Shown here one piece after another: positions 12,101 to 24,220 of a stretch of 64,000 nucleotides of DNA. The DNA lies in NCBI GenBank assembly GCA_020747065.1, contig JAGMVK010000019.1:186001-250000 (forward strand), read 5' to 3'. The notes under the pieces are model-generated. The model was given only the letters and a program-made list of their open reading frames with translations, was not told the origin of the DNA and searched no databases. Each line of letters opens with the position of its first letter. The stretch's first letter is position 1. A program made the translations under genes and the position numbers. Origin of the DNA: Cadophora sp. MPI-SDFR-AT-0126. Taxonomy: Eukaryota > Ascomycota > Leotiomycetes > Helotiales > Ploettnerulaceae.

Positions 12101-13478
12101 CTGACGACAACAGAGTAGCATCTCTCGAGAAGGAAATTTCAAAGCTCAACAAGGAGATTGAGAAACTGCACAGCGAGACCGCAAGTGTTGAGCAAGAGAT
12201 CAAAGCCCTTCAGGACAAGATCATGGAGGTCGGTGGTGACCAGCTTCGTGCCCAGAAGTTAAAGGTCGATGCTCTCAAGGAGGAAATCAGCAATCTAAGC
12301 GAGGCGATATCGACAGCTGAAGTTACAAGAGCGAAGGCTGAAAAGCAGAAGACTAAATATGAGAAGGACCATGCGAAAGCCACCAAGGAGCTTCAAACTG
12401 CGATCTCTGATCTCGAAGCTTTGGAGGAAGACATCCAAAACCAAAGCTCTAACGCCGAGGGCTATCAAGCTCGGGTTGACGAGGCATCGGAAGCCCTCAA
12501 AGCTAAAAAGAAGGATCTCAATTCCCTCAAGGCCGAGTTGGATGACAAGACTGGAGTTCTCAATGAAATCCGAGCCATTGAGATCGAGATGCGGAATAAG
12601 CTCGAAGAGAACCACAAAGTCCTTGGCGAAAATCAGAAGAGACTTAGGTACTGGCACGAGAAGCTGAGCAAGTTGTCTCTGCAGAATATCAGTGACCTGG
12701 GCGAGGAAGCTGAGGCTCAGGAGCTGCCTTCCTACACCAAGGACGAATTGGCGGACATGAGCAAGGACACCCTCAAGAGCGAGATTGCTGCTCTGGAGGA
12801 GAAGACTCAGAATGTCAATGTCGAACTTGGCGTGCTAGCTGAATACCGCCGAAGAGTCGAAGAACATGCTGCGAGACATGCCGATCTCCAAAGCGCCGTC
12901 GCCCAGCGTGATTCGGCAAAGAAGCGATGTGATGATCTCAGGCGCCTCCGTCTCGAGGGCTTCATGGAAGGCTTCAGCACAATCTCCCTTCGCCTCAAGG
13001 AAATGTACCAGATGATCACCATGGGAGGAAATGCCGAGCTTGAGCTTGTTGATTCCTTAGATCCTTTCTCGGAAGGTATTTTGTTCAGTGTTATGCCACC
13101 CAAGAAGTCGTGGAAGAACATCTCAAACTTGTCTGGTGGTGAGAAGACTTTGAGTAGTTTGGCGCTGGTCTTCGCTCTGCATCATTACAAGCCAACGCCT
13201 TTATATGTTATGGATGAGATTGATGCTGCTTTGGATTTCAGAAACGTAAGTTCATTCACTCCCTTGAGCCCAGAAATAGGTACTAACCAAACTAGGTATC
13301 AATCGTCGCCAGCTATATTAAAGAGCGAACGAAGAATGCCCAATTCATCGTCATTTCTCTTCGGAATAACATGTTCGAGCTCGCTTCGCGTCTGGTAGGC
13401 GTATATAAAGTCAATCATATGACAAAGAGTGTAACGATCGAGAACCGGGATTATATTAACGGTACGACAGCTGCTTGA
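9133..13478 (+). CDS. SMC4: Condensin subunit SMC4, 1414 aa
   Basis: Exons 9133-10017, 10069-13245 and 13296-13478 join exactly in frame. The product is the SMC4 ATPase of condensin, which pairs with SMC2 and compacts mitotic chromosomes. An acidic/basic N-terminal tail of about 200 residues precedes the head. The Walker A motif GPNGSGKSN lies at about residue 238. Long coiled coils flank a hinge near residues 700-860 that includes GFHGRLGNLG and ends at GTMSGGG. The ABC signature LSGGEK is near residue 1316, followed by Walker B PLYVMDEIDAALD, D-loop and an RNNMFELASR switch. VGVYKVNHMTKSV near the C-terminus is typical of SMC4 rather than cohesin SMC1/3. Length and intron positions close to both ATPase half-motifs look normal. 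Confidence 0.97.
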
Positions 13479-13842
13479 GTACAACCACATGTCGATTAAA
13501 GGTGTGTAGATGAGCTGATGACGGGATGAGGTTGGGTACAAGGATGGTGGGGAATCTGTTTTTGGCGTCAGGGTCTGTATGCATTGTAACATATCACGAC
13601 AGCTTAATGAACCTTTCTTCTTCCCATCTCCCGAGACCGTGCAAGTTTATATCGCTGTGAATCTGCTTACATTAGAGTAGGAAATTGATCACCATCACTA
13701 CATCCCAAGATTAATATACTAGGTTCCGTTACTTTAGCGCCTTTTCTGCAGCCTCAAGCAATATTCCCAGTGTGCATCACACATCCCTTGTCCGTCGTTT
13801 CAACACCTCATATCCCACCATGAATCACGCCCACAAGCACAC

Positions 13843-14778
13843 CTACTTCGCGCTCTCCACCAACTTCTCCGCCAACCAATCCGGCTGACTCAAGAACGGA
13901 CTATGGCTTGCGTTACACTTTTCTACGACATCGAACGAATCTGGCGCAGCTTGCTTTGCCCCAGCAATCATACCCTCCTGTCCCTGCAACGGAATCGCGT
14001 TATCGTTCTCGCACAGGATATATGTGCTAGGGATAGTTTTCCAAGGGGCGGCAGTCAACGTCGATGCGAAAGTGGGGTAGGAGTGCTGCTTCAGGGCCGC
14101 GATGTATGTTTGTGCTTCTGAGTCCGAGAGGTCGTTGTAGAAAATCTCTTTTGGGTTGGCGGGGTTGACTACTTCGCCCTGGTGGAGGAGGAAAGTGTCA
14201 GTACGGTCTTATACCGGCCGGAAAACTCAGTTCTCCTTTCCCTTTCTTTGATACATATATTTTGGTAGGGAGAATCTTGAGGATTAGAGCTCACATCAAT
14301 CTCAAACCACGGCAAAGGCTTAAACCCCAACCCAGCCATCAAGCTCCCTCCTTCAGGCAACACAAATGCCGTCACGAACACCAATCGTCTAATCCTCCCC
14401 CAGCCCTGCTTACCACTCTTGCCAGTCTCGACCTCATTCACATACTCCTTCAAGGCTTCACAGCCGACGACACCGCCGTACGAATGGAAGATCATGACGA
14501 CGTCTTTGCCGGTGGATAGCACTTTGTTGACGACGTCTTTCACGGCGAGGACGTCGGGGTCGAAGGATTTGAGAGGTGGGGATGCTCCATAGGATGGTAG
14601 ATGAACGCCGTGGACGTCGTAGCCGGCTTTGGTGAGGAGGGTCGTTGTTGGGGCGAAGGAGTTAGGACTGTGCCCTGGATGGAAGTTAAAAACTTGGCTC
14701 TTGTATCTTGTATTCGATGCCAGTGTTTGGAGACTTACAAGCACCAGGGACGATAACGAAGTCGGGTTTGGTGGACAT
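13843..14778 (-). CDS. Alpha/beta hydrolase fold protein, 251 aa
   Basis: Exons 14778-14739, 14674-14295 and 14178-13843 join in frame, and the first junction rebuilds VPGAWHSP, the oxyanion-hole motif of this group. The nucleophile elbow is FHSYGG, the acid is likely in ILCENDNAIP, and the catalytic His is in NASHSPF, so the triad looks complete. The family includes plant methylesterase-like and bacterial EstC-like esterases and many fungal hydrolases annotated only as AB hydrolase-1. There is no signal peptide, so it is probably cytosolic. Substrate cannot be told from sequence. Intron 2 is 116 bp. The gene converges on SMC4, with 364 bp between stops. Confidence 0.85.
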
Positions 14779-16103
14779 ATCTGGAGTACTTTACTTGACA
14801 AGTTTTATGAAGCATTCACAGCAATTGAGTACAAATTCAAGAGCAAGGATTTGGATCGAAGCTTATTGAGAGAAACGGAACAGCAGAAAGAAAACCGTAG
14901 CACAGCGATGAACTTTGGAAAGCAAGCTCAACTTATACCCTACCTCCCTTCCAGCCTACCCCGCCGACCCCACCAGCCCTTACCGACGAGATACTCTAGC
15001 CATGTTTCTCAAGGACCCAAACTGTCTCAGGTGTGGACGGGTCAACAAGCTAGGGCAGTGGCAGTTTCCGTTAGCCACGGTACTTAGCTGCCAAACTCTC
15101 CTAGTAGCACCATCCAGCCTTTTTTTCCTACATCCCTTTTCATTCCTCCATGTTGGCTATCTAGGTACTTACTCAGTCCACCAACTCATTCAATACCAGA
15201 TATTCAGACCCCAACTTGAGCCCGCACTCTCTCAAAGCCAAGTAATTCTCAAACACAGAAAAGCAAAAAAAAATTCACAGGGAGTACCCAAAGCCATCAT
15301 GCACGCTGCTCCATGTAGTTCATAGCAGAAATTGGGCTCCACCCGCGGCTCTTGCATTGGCCAGCCTTTAGCAATATTAGAATCTTGCCCAACTTGCTCT
15401 AGACGCCTGACGCCTATGAAAGAGAATCATCTCCTCAACGCCTCGGATCCTCAAAATCTAGGCCCTCATGCTCCTTGAGCCTTCAAAGTCCATTCGCCTG
15501 TCCAATCACCGAACACCGGAAAAGGGTCAACCAAGCGTCGGATGAGGACCTGGTCTTCTCACTACAGAAGCCGGATGCGGGGTATCCCATCCCCAAGCCC
15601 CAGCCCACGGATTCCTCACCACATTGGGAATCTTGAGCTAAACTTAAAGACCACGACCTCGTGCATATTTGTTGGTGGGAGCAGATCATCTCTTCTCTTT
15701 GGCACTAATCCGGGTTGAATTGTGTGATGTATGATCCTACAACTACAGCCACGATCGAAACCAGGTTTTGTTTCTTTCGTACCAGCTATGCTGTGCCGTG
15801 CAGTGCACATCAGCATAACAGAAGCACCTAATCCCTACTCGGGTATGCACTTCCTCAGTAATCCCATTTTACTCGTTTCATTTGTTCATTGCTGAAGTCG
15901 TCAACGTCTATCTATATGTATGAACCCATAACCCATAGCCTGAAAGCAGCATAGAGAAGATGGTTCCCGATCAACCCGATCAACCAGTGTACTAACAGGA
16001 AAGCCTTGGAAGCTGTACTTAATACAAGAACGGGCAAGGAACAATTTGGTTGCCTTTGCCATAATCCATACAAATGCGATATTATTACCCACAATCCGTA
16101 GTC
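14779..16103. other. Intergenic, 1.3 kb
   Basis: This holds the upstream region of the alpha/beta hydrolase gene and the 3' side of the phosphatase gene. Several short frames exist (15.0-15.8 kb), but none has family character or convincing introns. Confidence 0.4.
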
Positions 16104-17416
16104 TTAAGACCTATTGGATCGGTTCTCGTCGGCTCCTTCATTCTCGTCTTCGTCAAGACCATTGATGCAGATCTCGTTCACTGGTTGCATATGAGTATGC
16201 TCGCCTCCGATACATGGAGTCTGGTATTTCTCTTCCCAGCGCTTCCTGCACACCTCATATAGGAAAGCATATTGGTCGTATGCTTGAACCATTGTCTTTC
16301 GTTGCATGCGCAATTGATTGACGGTCTCATAAATCGGATCGGTGACAGAGTGTTCACTGTCGTCCCATCCCTCCCAAGCACCGCCCTCCAACTCTCCAAG
16401 CAAGAACTCCAGAGCAACGAAAGTACCTGTCCGACCAACACCGGCACTACAGTGGATTAGACGAGCATTTTCACCGCGTCCGTTTTGTTTCCGGGTAAGT
16501 TCCATCAACGAAAGAATACTGGCAACGTTCTCCTCAGCGAGAGCACCAAAATCCGGCCAATCTGGGTACAAGTAGTGGTAAATTGGCTTCTCTTCATCCT
16601 CCTCACCATCGACTGTCATAATAAGTTTCCGGACCTCGATAGCTGTACCCTCGATACCCGGCAATCTCTCCTCAAATCTGACTTGGGCTTTGAATTCTTC
16701 TCCAAGTTGATTTGTTTCGTTGATACGAAGTGGTGGGGAGTTCTCGTCAAGTGGGTAGTATTGGTAGCACTTCTCAAACATTCTGTTCGGGTCACCAGGC
16801 ATTGGCGCATGTGTAGGCGTTAACATGATGACGATGGCTGGAGAAGAGGTATAGGGCTCAGCAAGCTCGTGCCAAATCATGTGCCAGACGTGATCAACGG
16901 TTTGCTTCTTTGGACCCTGCATGCAGATATACTTGTCTTGTACACCAGCTTTCAAGTCACTTTGCTTCTCAGAAGTAGAGATTAATGAGACAGGAGAAGC
17001 GTTGATGTAGTCGTTGACACCTTCGGGTACTTGAAGCTTGATACGATTGTTGTCCCAAGGAAAGATATTGTTGTAACGATCGAGGACTGGATCTGGATCA
17101 CGACGTTGCCATTGGGGGTCTGATTTACCAAGGCCAAGGCGTTCATTCTCAAGGCGAGTAAGCTCAGCATACTTGTCGCGCATTTCTACAAGAGTCAGAA
17201 CAGTCCTCTCTAAGTGAAAAGGTTCAACTGACCAATCTCAGTCAATGTTAAGAAAGACGGAAGAGGAGGTGGTCCTTGTTGCACAGGCTCATCCTGATAC
17301 TTGGCGCCAGCCGGCTTACCAAAGCAAGAACCGTCCAACTGGGCAATATTTGAAGAATCTGAAGCAACACCGACTGGAGAGCCAGTGCGCTTGGAAGAGG
17401 AGCGATTACGATGCAT
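16104..17416 (-). CDS. Cytoplasmic protein tyrosine phosphatase, 421 aa or longer
   Basis: Exons 17416-17233 and 17185-16104 join as LTEIE|MRDKYAEL over a 47-bp intron. The protein is a classical tyrosine-specific PTP: the pTyr loop starts near RYNNIFPWDNNRIKL, then DYINAS, then the WPD loop YPDWPDFG (D about 273), then the P-loop HCSAGVGRTG (Cys about 308), and a Q-loop near MVQAYDQYAF. It resembles yeast Ptp1 and fission yeast Pyp1/2, which act on MAP kinases and other phosphotyrosine targets. A Ser/Arg-rich N-terminal segment precedes the catalytic domain. The same frame stays open upstream of 17416 and reads KVANLDRLRAFKRRR and a Ser run, so the true start may lie further upstream behind another intron; 17416 is the nearest Met. 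Confidence 0.9.
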
Positions 17417-18070
17417 CTTGCTCAGCCAGGCAGGCGATCTACTTCTTGTTTTCTTGGAGTCTTCTTGTGACGAGGAGCTGGAAGAGCCGGTAGGAGACTC
17501 GCGGCGCCTCTTAAAGGCACGTAGACGATCCAGATTTGCGACTTTCGAAGAGCGAGCAAAAGGAATAGTGTAGAAGTTTCTGTTTGAGAATGGATGTGGC
17601 GTTTTGCTTGTAAATATTCTACTGTACTTTGAGTATTGATGGTCGACAGGCAGAAGATGGCAGAAGGTCAGATGACTCCTGAGACAGAGAAGAATCTCCT
17701 GTTTGAATCCTCGTACAGCGCGGTGTTGTAGCGAATGAATTTGAGGTCTGAGACGGTTGGTTGGAGTAGGCAGCTTGCCTCTTATCGTACTGGATGGAAG
17801 ATCTGGGGATGCAGGGTGCGGATGCAGATGCAGATGCAGCTGCAGGTCCAGCCAGACACGTGCAGCAAGAATAATAACGAGCAAGGCGAGGGAATGAATG
17901 AATGAATGCAGAGGGGAGCAAGGTTGTCGAAAGTAGAAGAGAGCAAAAAATTGAAGATGAGAGAAGTTCTTAGTTGTTGAGAATAGGAGTGGAAGTGGAA
18001 GTGAAGTGGAAGTGAAGTGAATATAAAGTTGGCAGGACCGCCCGAGTCCGATTCTGTCTCCTTTCGTCAA

Positions 18071-18092
18071 GTCAGTCAGTCAGTCAGTCAGT
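18071..18092. repeat. Microsatellite (GTCA)n
   Basis: Five and a half uninterrupted tetranucleotide units in the promoter region of the small three-exon gene. Confidence 0.9.
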
Positions 18093-18254
18093 AGTCGAAG
18101 ACGGGCGACCAGCGACAGGATAGGAAACCGGGACTCAATGGCCAAGGCCTCGCCTAGCGGATCGAGGCTCCGTACAGGATAGTAGCGCTGCCGAACAATC
18201 GAGATAGTGTGTTTTTCGCCTCCGCATTTGTCACCCTCATCAAATATCCAACAG

Positions 18255-18280
18255 CAACATCAACATCAACATCAACATCA
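18255..18280. repeat. Microsatellite (CAACAT)n
   Basis: More than four tandem hexanucleotide units, in the likely 5' leader of the small three-exon gene. Confidence 0.9.
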
Positions 18281-18346
18281 TTCCGTTGCTCTCTAGAACT
18301 CCTCCGGGTCTCAAATCGCAATGATAATACAGCGGCCAAAGTAAAG

Positions 18347-18726
18347 ATGGTTTGGCTCAGACTAGCAGAGGTATTTATTTCCCCCCTCCTTCATCACTCA
18401 GTCCTCGAATATCTTCATCCATCATACTAATCCTCCACAGGTCTGGTTAACAGCAAGAGTACGTCTACATTGGCTCCAACTGTCGCAGACCTCTCCAGCC
18501 TCAAGAACTAATGCAGAATCTACAGCTCCTCAACTCCACAACCTTCCACAAGCTCGTGAAGCGTGTCCACAAGAAAGTGCACGAGATAAAGCTGGGCGAG
18601 AAACTCGAAGACCCGTCCGAGATGGGCGGCACGAATATCGATACGCCGAAGCATGATACCCAGCGCTTCCTGAGATACTACATGGAGGAGTTGAAAGACC
18701 AATTTAGAGGGATTACAAAGAAGTGA
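18347..18726 (+). CDS. Small conserved-looking protein, 83 aa, with an 18-nt exon
   Basis: Exons 18347-18370, 18441-18458 and 18517-18726 join in frame to MVWLRLAE|VWLTAR|NLQLLNSTTFHKLVKRVHKK and continue to a basic/acidic C-terminus ending RGITKK. The middle exon encodes only six residues; both flanking introns (70 and 58 bp) have good GT/AG borders, and a CTAAT branch site precedes each acceptor. The amphipathic N-terminus followed by a helical FHKLVKRVHKKVHEI segment is compatible with a mitochondrial inner-membrane-associated protein. From memory it resembles the small fungal Mrx7 (MIOREX complex component) group, but I hold that weakly. The DTQRFLRYYMEELKDQ motif looks strongly constrained. 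Confidence 0.75.
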
Positions 18727-19993
18727 AGACTTGATGGGTGTTAAGACGTTTTCAGACGAATAGCCGCATACTTCGGACGAGAGGATGCGACGAAGTTATG
18801 GGATGGCAGGTAGTGGCTGTATGACTGCTCCCGACGAGTCTCATTGAATACTCAGGCATTCCGCGTATTTCGGCATTGGCATTGTAGAAGGACGGCCAGT
18901 ACAGGTACAGGTTGATGTTACAATACTTACTCGGTAAAGGAGACACGGTACGGACGAGGCGTTACATCGAAACAGAGCATATGGGCGGCGTCCTGGTCCA
19001 GGATGCGATAAAAGGACAGCAAGTATCTTCACTGGAGATCGAAGCTACTAGGTGGAGTATCTATGATACCATTAGACACTACACAACTCACTCTAAACCC
19101 AACCAACTCCCAACTACTTGGTGAGAAGCAGGAATGGCAATGAATGGCAAAGGTAAGAAAGAGAATCTCTGGTAGTAATAGATCATAGATCTATTACTAT
19201 TCACTTTCCTGCCTCCCCTTTCCAACACTTTTTTTTCCCACAACATTGAGCCCCAACACACCACACACAAATCACAAAACTCTCCAAAAACGAAAAGCGG
19301 ACATAAATTGGGCTTCTTCACCACATCAATGGTATTTGGCTCTCATTCAATCCGCAGAACAAACGCAACACGCTTCTACCAGACCCACTCCTCACTCCCA
19401 TGTGTGGTTCTCTCCGGCCTCAAACGCGCACATTCAACTCAATCTTGCTGTTCCTGTACTCTATCCATCCACACTCCCCTCGCTCTTCAGTCTCCATTCT
19501 AAGTCTTCTTTGCAAGATGTAAATCTGCAATCACAAGCAACACGCCCTTCCTCACTCAATGAATGTCAACATGCAATGTCAACATTTACATCTTTCCAAT
19601 GTAACAGCTTGTTTTGTACATTTGACGATTCCCCATAGTCACAAAAATCAACTCATCTCATTGTCACATGTAGATAGATGTAGATAGATTAATACTTTGT
19701 GCAATGCAAGCTCTAATAAGCTTCCGATCGATGCTATAGTAGCCGTCATGATGCACCTCGCGCCGATTCGCTCCCAATGCAAATGCTCTTTGTTCAACAT
19801 CGCTCAATCGCTTCTGAAGCATGTCCGAAAACCGAGACGTTCCTATCTCAGACCAAAAAAAAAAATCCCACGAGCCAAAATTGAGCTCCCCGTAACACCT
19901 GGCTAATTTTCAAAATTCAGACTTTGCTTCTGCCCAATCCAAACCGGGATATGTGTAACCAGGATATGTGCAAGATTTCCGCGCGCAAGTTTA
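18727..19993. other. Region downstream of frq, 1.27 kb
   Basis: This lies between the small gene's stop and the frq stop, which converge. It is rich in CA/CT stretches and short frames without family character. In Neurospora the natural antisense transcript qrf starts downstream of frq; the corresponding position would be here, but no antisense promoter can be proven by eye. Confidence 0.4.
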
Positions 19994-22900
19994 TCAATAC
20001 TCATCCTCCGTAATCGCACTGGTCGGAACCTCACTCGTCATACTTCTTCTCAAAAGATCCCTCGCACCTCTAAATCCCGGCGAAACACTCTCATTCACAG
20101 TCGCCGCGTCCGTCCCTTTATCATCAATCCCCATTTCAAACTCCTTCTCCTTCGCTGCAATCGTTTCGGGATCGATTCTTCGTGCCTCGGCTAGCATGTC
20201 AATACTGCCATCATCGTCTTCTCCAGGGTCGTCGCTCTCGTCACCATCGGAAAGGCCGCCGTCGGGGTAGCGCTGTGCCCAGGATGGGTGCTCGATAGGG
20301 GATGTGAGGGATATTTGAGGGTAGCGTGGCTTACGTCGGCGGTGGGAGGATTGTGAGGAGGCATCGCTGGAATCTGAGTCGTCGTCGGAGCTGGAATATG
20401 CTGTGTGATAGCCTAATGGAGGCGGCAGTTCAGATGGCTCCAGCTGTGTCAGATTCGAGGAGATAATTTCCGTTTTGATTGAAGGACTCTCCTTGGAATC
20501 CCCTGTCGTTCCGGCCATAGAGCTCGTCTTTGTCATACTGGTCCTCATGCCTGGCACGAAGAAAGATTCCAGGGAAGACTTTGGGATGCTATGGGAATAC
20601 TTCTTCTGCCCTGAACCGTAAGTTGACAATCTCGAAGCCTTCGAAGAGTGGCGACTGCCTGTCATGGTCCGGCGGGTCTGAACCTCCATAATGAAATGAT
20701 CCGCAGGCCTCGTACCACCTAGGCCACTTGATTCGAACGCTTGCCGCTGGCTTGGCGGGGTTGTGCCACCAGCTGAAACATTTGCGAAGAAATCTTCATT
20801 TGATCCATCAGTTAAAGGCTCTGGAGTAGTTGGACGGAGATCATCAATTCCAGGAATGCTAACACCTTTGGAATAGTCCTTGAATGGTCTGAATGGTAGC
20901 AGAGAGCCCGATGGTGTTCGTTCAAACATGGGCACATCTTTGCGAGAAGTGCCTCCTATAGCCTCCTGGTGACTGCTAAAATACCCATCTTGATCGACAG
21001 CAGAATTGTGCAATGGCGTCGACACTCGACCACGGTCGCCAGACAGATCTGTGCAAAATCTAGCACCATTATAATACACGAGCAACCCAGCATCTTGTTT
21101 TTCTTTCACAGAGCGTTGATTTGGACCTCCTCGCCACAACTGCGGATCGGCTGAAGTGCTCTCAGGTAGAGCTGCAGTCTTTGCGTTGTAGCCGAAAAGA
21201 GATTCGCTCTCATCCGAAGATATGAAGCCTCCAGATGATTCGGAATGATGGAAAAGCGGCTTGTAATGGAACGATTGTAGAAGCTTATTCTGAGTTGGTT
21301 CTGCGTCCGGGGTATCGACAGCAATCGGCGCAAACTTCCTCGCATCTACCTTCCGTCGCTTTCTGTCAGGCTCGTCCAGGCTGTCGCTGTCATCCGGGCT
21401 TCGATTTTCCGCAGAGCTTGCACCGTCATCACTGCTCATCCGCGTTCCTTGAGTGCCTCCTCTCCATCTCACCTTCTTGCCATCTCGGGACACTTGGAAT
21501 CTCTCGCTAACATCTGACAAGGCTTCTCGAATGAAATCTGGTGTAACATTGACGATATGTAACTGGGCCATGTTGACCAGCAAATTCAAGTAGATCCATC
21601 CATCGGCATCAGCAGCAGTCGTAGAATCCGAAGAAGTCTCGCTAGTGAATTTAGGGGTAGACAGTCCAAGATGCCGGATGTATTCCACATTTTCCGATGG
21701 AACCTGAGCTCTATCCGGGTCCAGGTCCAGAGGTCGAGTTGGTCGTTGGCCTGGGGAGTCGTTCGGTGATGCTTCATCAGAAGCGTCTGAAGCATATGGT
21801 TCCGTGAACTCGTTCGCTGTGTGGTTGGTCGCATATTTAGATTTGTCCTTGTCCACGTCCATCACATGAGGCAGCATATGCGCTTCGCGGAGACCTTCAA
21901 GTGGAGATACGCCATGATTCGCAGCTTGATCAGCTTTTGCTGCTGACGCAGATACCTCCTGTTGCTGCAAGGGCTGGCTGTGATCACCAACGACTACGCC
22001 TTTCCTTCCTGTGAAAAGCTGTTCCAATCGCTGTACCACGAACTTCTTCTTTTGTCGCTCGGTCATGACAGGATTATGTTTAGGCAGAAGACCCTCTGGG
22101 ATATTGTGCAAGAAAGATTGGATGTTTTGATCGCTCCTAACCGGCGGCTGGGTGGCTTTCCTCCCTTCAGCGCTATGGTAGTTCGTGGGTGTGAAAAGAG
22201 AAGTCGGACCAGAGTTAGACATTGAAGCATACGCTGAGTCGGGAAGTCGAGAGGTTGATGTATTTGACGAAGAGGAATTCTTCGCAGCGGACTTTTTTGG
22301 GTGGTTCAGAGAGCTGTAGGAATGTGTGGCTTTGGACTGTTTGGATTGTTCAGATGTCTTCTCGGTTGGTTCATCGATGCTTGAAGCAAAAGAGCCAAGT
22401 ACGTCCTCAAGTTCCCGTCGTTTTCGAGCTGAAAGTTTTCCATGGATTCTGATTTCAAATAGCTTGTCCTTTTCCAGGTGAGGAGTATCGTTAGGTTTCT
22501 TCAAGAATTTCCGAAGTTCCTGCTTCAACTTCTGGTTCTCAATAGTCAAGTCATCGATCACGCTCCTATAGTCGCCTACGCTGCTACCACTAGTGACTGA
22601 GCGTTGTAGTCTCTGAAGTTGTGAAGTAACATGGCTAGGGTATAGCTTAGTCCTATCCATGGATGCATCGATGGAGTGATTGGAACTGTTGCGTGGAAGG
22701 AAATATGGGGGTTCGTCTATTCAATGCTGGCTGTTAGTCACTAGGCAAGCCATGATAAAGTTGTGTGTGACTGACCATCTTCCATACCAGGGAAGCCAAG
22801 ACCTTTTCCAGGATGTTTATTAGCTTGATCAAACCATCTCTTTCCACTCTCTCCTGAATCGTAGCTTTCGTCTGAAGGCTGTCTCATCGGCACTCCAGGA

Positions 22901-23037
22901 CTAGATCTTCCTTTCGCCTCAACTTGCGTCTCAACTTGCGCCTCATCGGCCTTCTCCTCTGGCATTGGGCCGTCATGGCGCAGACTCACGGAAAGATGTG
23001 GCGGAGGTCTTCGTGGGTGCGTTCGACGCGGCGACAT
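19994..23037 (-). CDS. frq: Circadian clock protein FREQUENCY, 994 aa
   Basis: Exons 23037-22776 and 22716-19994 join as GMED|DEPPYF across a 59-bp intron. FRQ is the negative element of the fungal circadian oscillator: it dimerises, binds FRH and casein kinase 1, and inhibits the White Collar complex. Visible hallmarks are a coiled coil around DYRSVIDDLTIENQKLKQEL (about 136-158) followed by KLFEIRIHG; the CK1-binding-type segment VMTERQKKKFVVQRLEQLF (about 304-323); the conserved block from DLDPDRAQVPSENVEYIRHL through WIYLNLLVNMAQLH to KVRWRGGTQGT (about 411-510); a basic nuclear signal RKRRK; and YYNGARFCTDLSGD (about 635-648) in the FRH-binding region. Length matches Neurospora FRQ (989 aa as I recall). 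Met85, just before the intron, lines up with the short-FRQ start. Earlier in-frame Mets lie at 23067 and 23208. Confidence 0.95.
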
Positions 23038-23670
23038 AGGTCGGGCTGCTTCAGAAGGTGCGAGCATCGAGTCTTCTGAGAAGCCAGGGTGGGTGCTATT
23101 TTGTTGTTGTTGCAGGCATTGCAATGCTGTGTTGCAACACGATAGCTCCGAAGTCGAACGAATTGAGCCTTCGAGGCAAGACGAAGTGAAAGTTATCCTA
23201 AAGATCAAGTGTGAAAGACAAGTCCAAATGTCTGCCTCTCGATATCCTTTCGTGCTCGGGTGACTACTGTGCGTCCCAGCGCTTTCCTTGTTCGGTGATC
23301 TGCTTCTTGGGGAGTAGTGGGAAGTTGTGGCAGCAATTCCACATATGTTGGTATACTAGACTGACGGCTGACGGGGCGAGTCGATATCAAATACAAACAA
23401 GCACTTATGAGTTATGCGGTGACGGTAAGAGCTAAGAGCTAATTGAATCGAGAGGGATCGAGATCTATCGGCTTCGAGCCTTTTTCGGGCCGCAAGTAAG
23501 GCGTTCAAGGATGAGTACCTTCGTACAAACAGAGTCGGGAAGTACGTGTGGTTGCGGGGGAGGAAGGTCCGAGGAGGCTGGACTGAGGCGGGAGACGAAG
23601 AGGAGTGTAGAGTAGTTTACCAATGGGTAGGTACGAATGGGAGAAATTGGCCTGGGGAAAATGTCATGTC

Positions 23671-23690
23671 AGATCAGATCAGATCAGATC
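23671..23690. repeat. AGATC tandem repeat
   Basis: Four perfect AGATC units followed by GAGA, so the last unit creates a GATCGA motif within the frq upstream cluster. Confidence 0.9.
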
Positions 23691-24190
23691 GAGAAAAGGT
23701 GCGGTGCAGTGCAAACGCACAGTACAACGTTCCCGGAGGTTCAGGTTCAGGTCCTTCCTTACCGGGGAAGTCAAGTCGAGTCAAAGTGAAGAGAGCAAGC
23801 AGTCCAGCCCCAAGTCAAGTCAGGCCATTTACGGCAAGAGTAAGACTTGTGACAGATTAGAAGATGCGACGATGTGATGTGATGTGATGGGAGATTATTG
23901 ACAGCAGCAGATCGAGCAGGCGACGTTGAATCTGCGTGCGACTTTGGTGTCGTGTCTCTCGTCCAGTGTTCGAATGTTCCTTCCCAGATCGATCGCTGTG
24001 CGTCCCAATCGCAGCCAATCAAGCGCTGTCATAGGAAAGTTTTCTCTTCTTCTCTCTGGTCGTCGGGTCCAGTCCAGTCTAGAACGTTGGCGGGTTCAAG
24101 GGGGCAGGGAGAGAAGGTTCACAGGCAGAGCCTGCAGAGGCCGACAAAAGAGTGGGTGGTGTCTCGTCATTCTGGCGGGCAGTGGGTTCG

Positions 24191-24220
24191 GCGCGGTGCG
24201 GTGCGGTGCTGTGCTGTGCT
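24191..24220. repeat. GCGGT/GCTGT imperfect tandem repeat
   Basis: About six GTGC-containing units in a row (GCGGT changing to GCTGT) in the frq upstream region. Confidence 0.7.

Larger units (their letters stand above)
17417..18346. promoter_or_regulatory. Divergent upstream region with simple repeats
   Basis: This lies between the phosphatase and the three-exon small gene. The minus-strand frame stays open through most of it but is low-complexity and lacks methionines, so it is mostly leader. It includes GATGCA (17821-17839), TCAG (18071-18092) and CAACAT (18255-18280) microsatellites. Confidence 0.4.

Noticed and set aside
17210..18070. Full 286-codon frame as a separate gene
   Set aside because: Its 3' part is the first exon of the tyrosine phosphatase; the 5' part is methionine-poor and repeat-derived.
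23671..24220. Minisatellite or telomere-like origin for the frq upstream repeats
   Set aside because: The repeats are only 20-30 bp long, of unrelated unit sequence, and lack TTAGGG.
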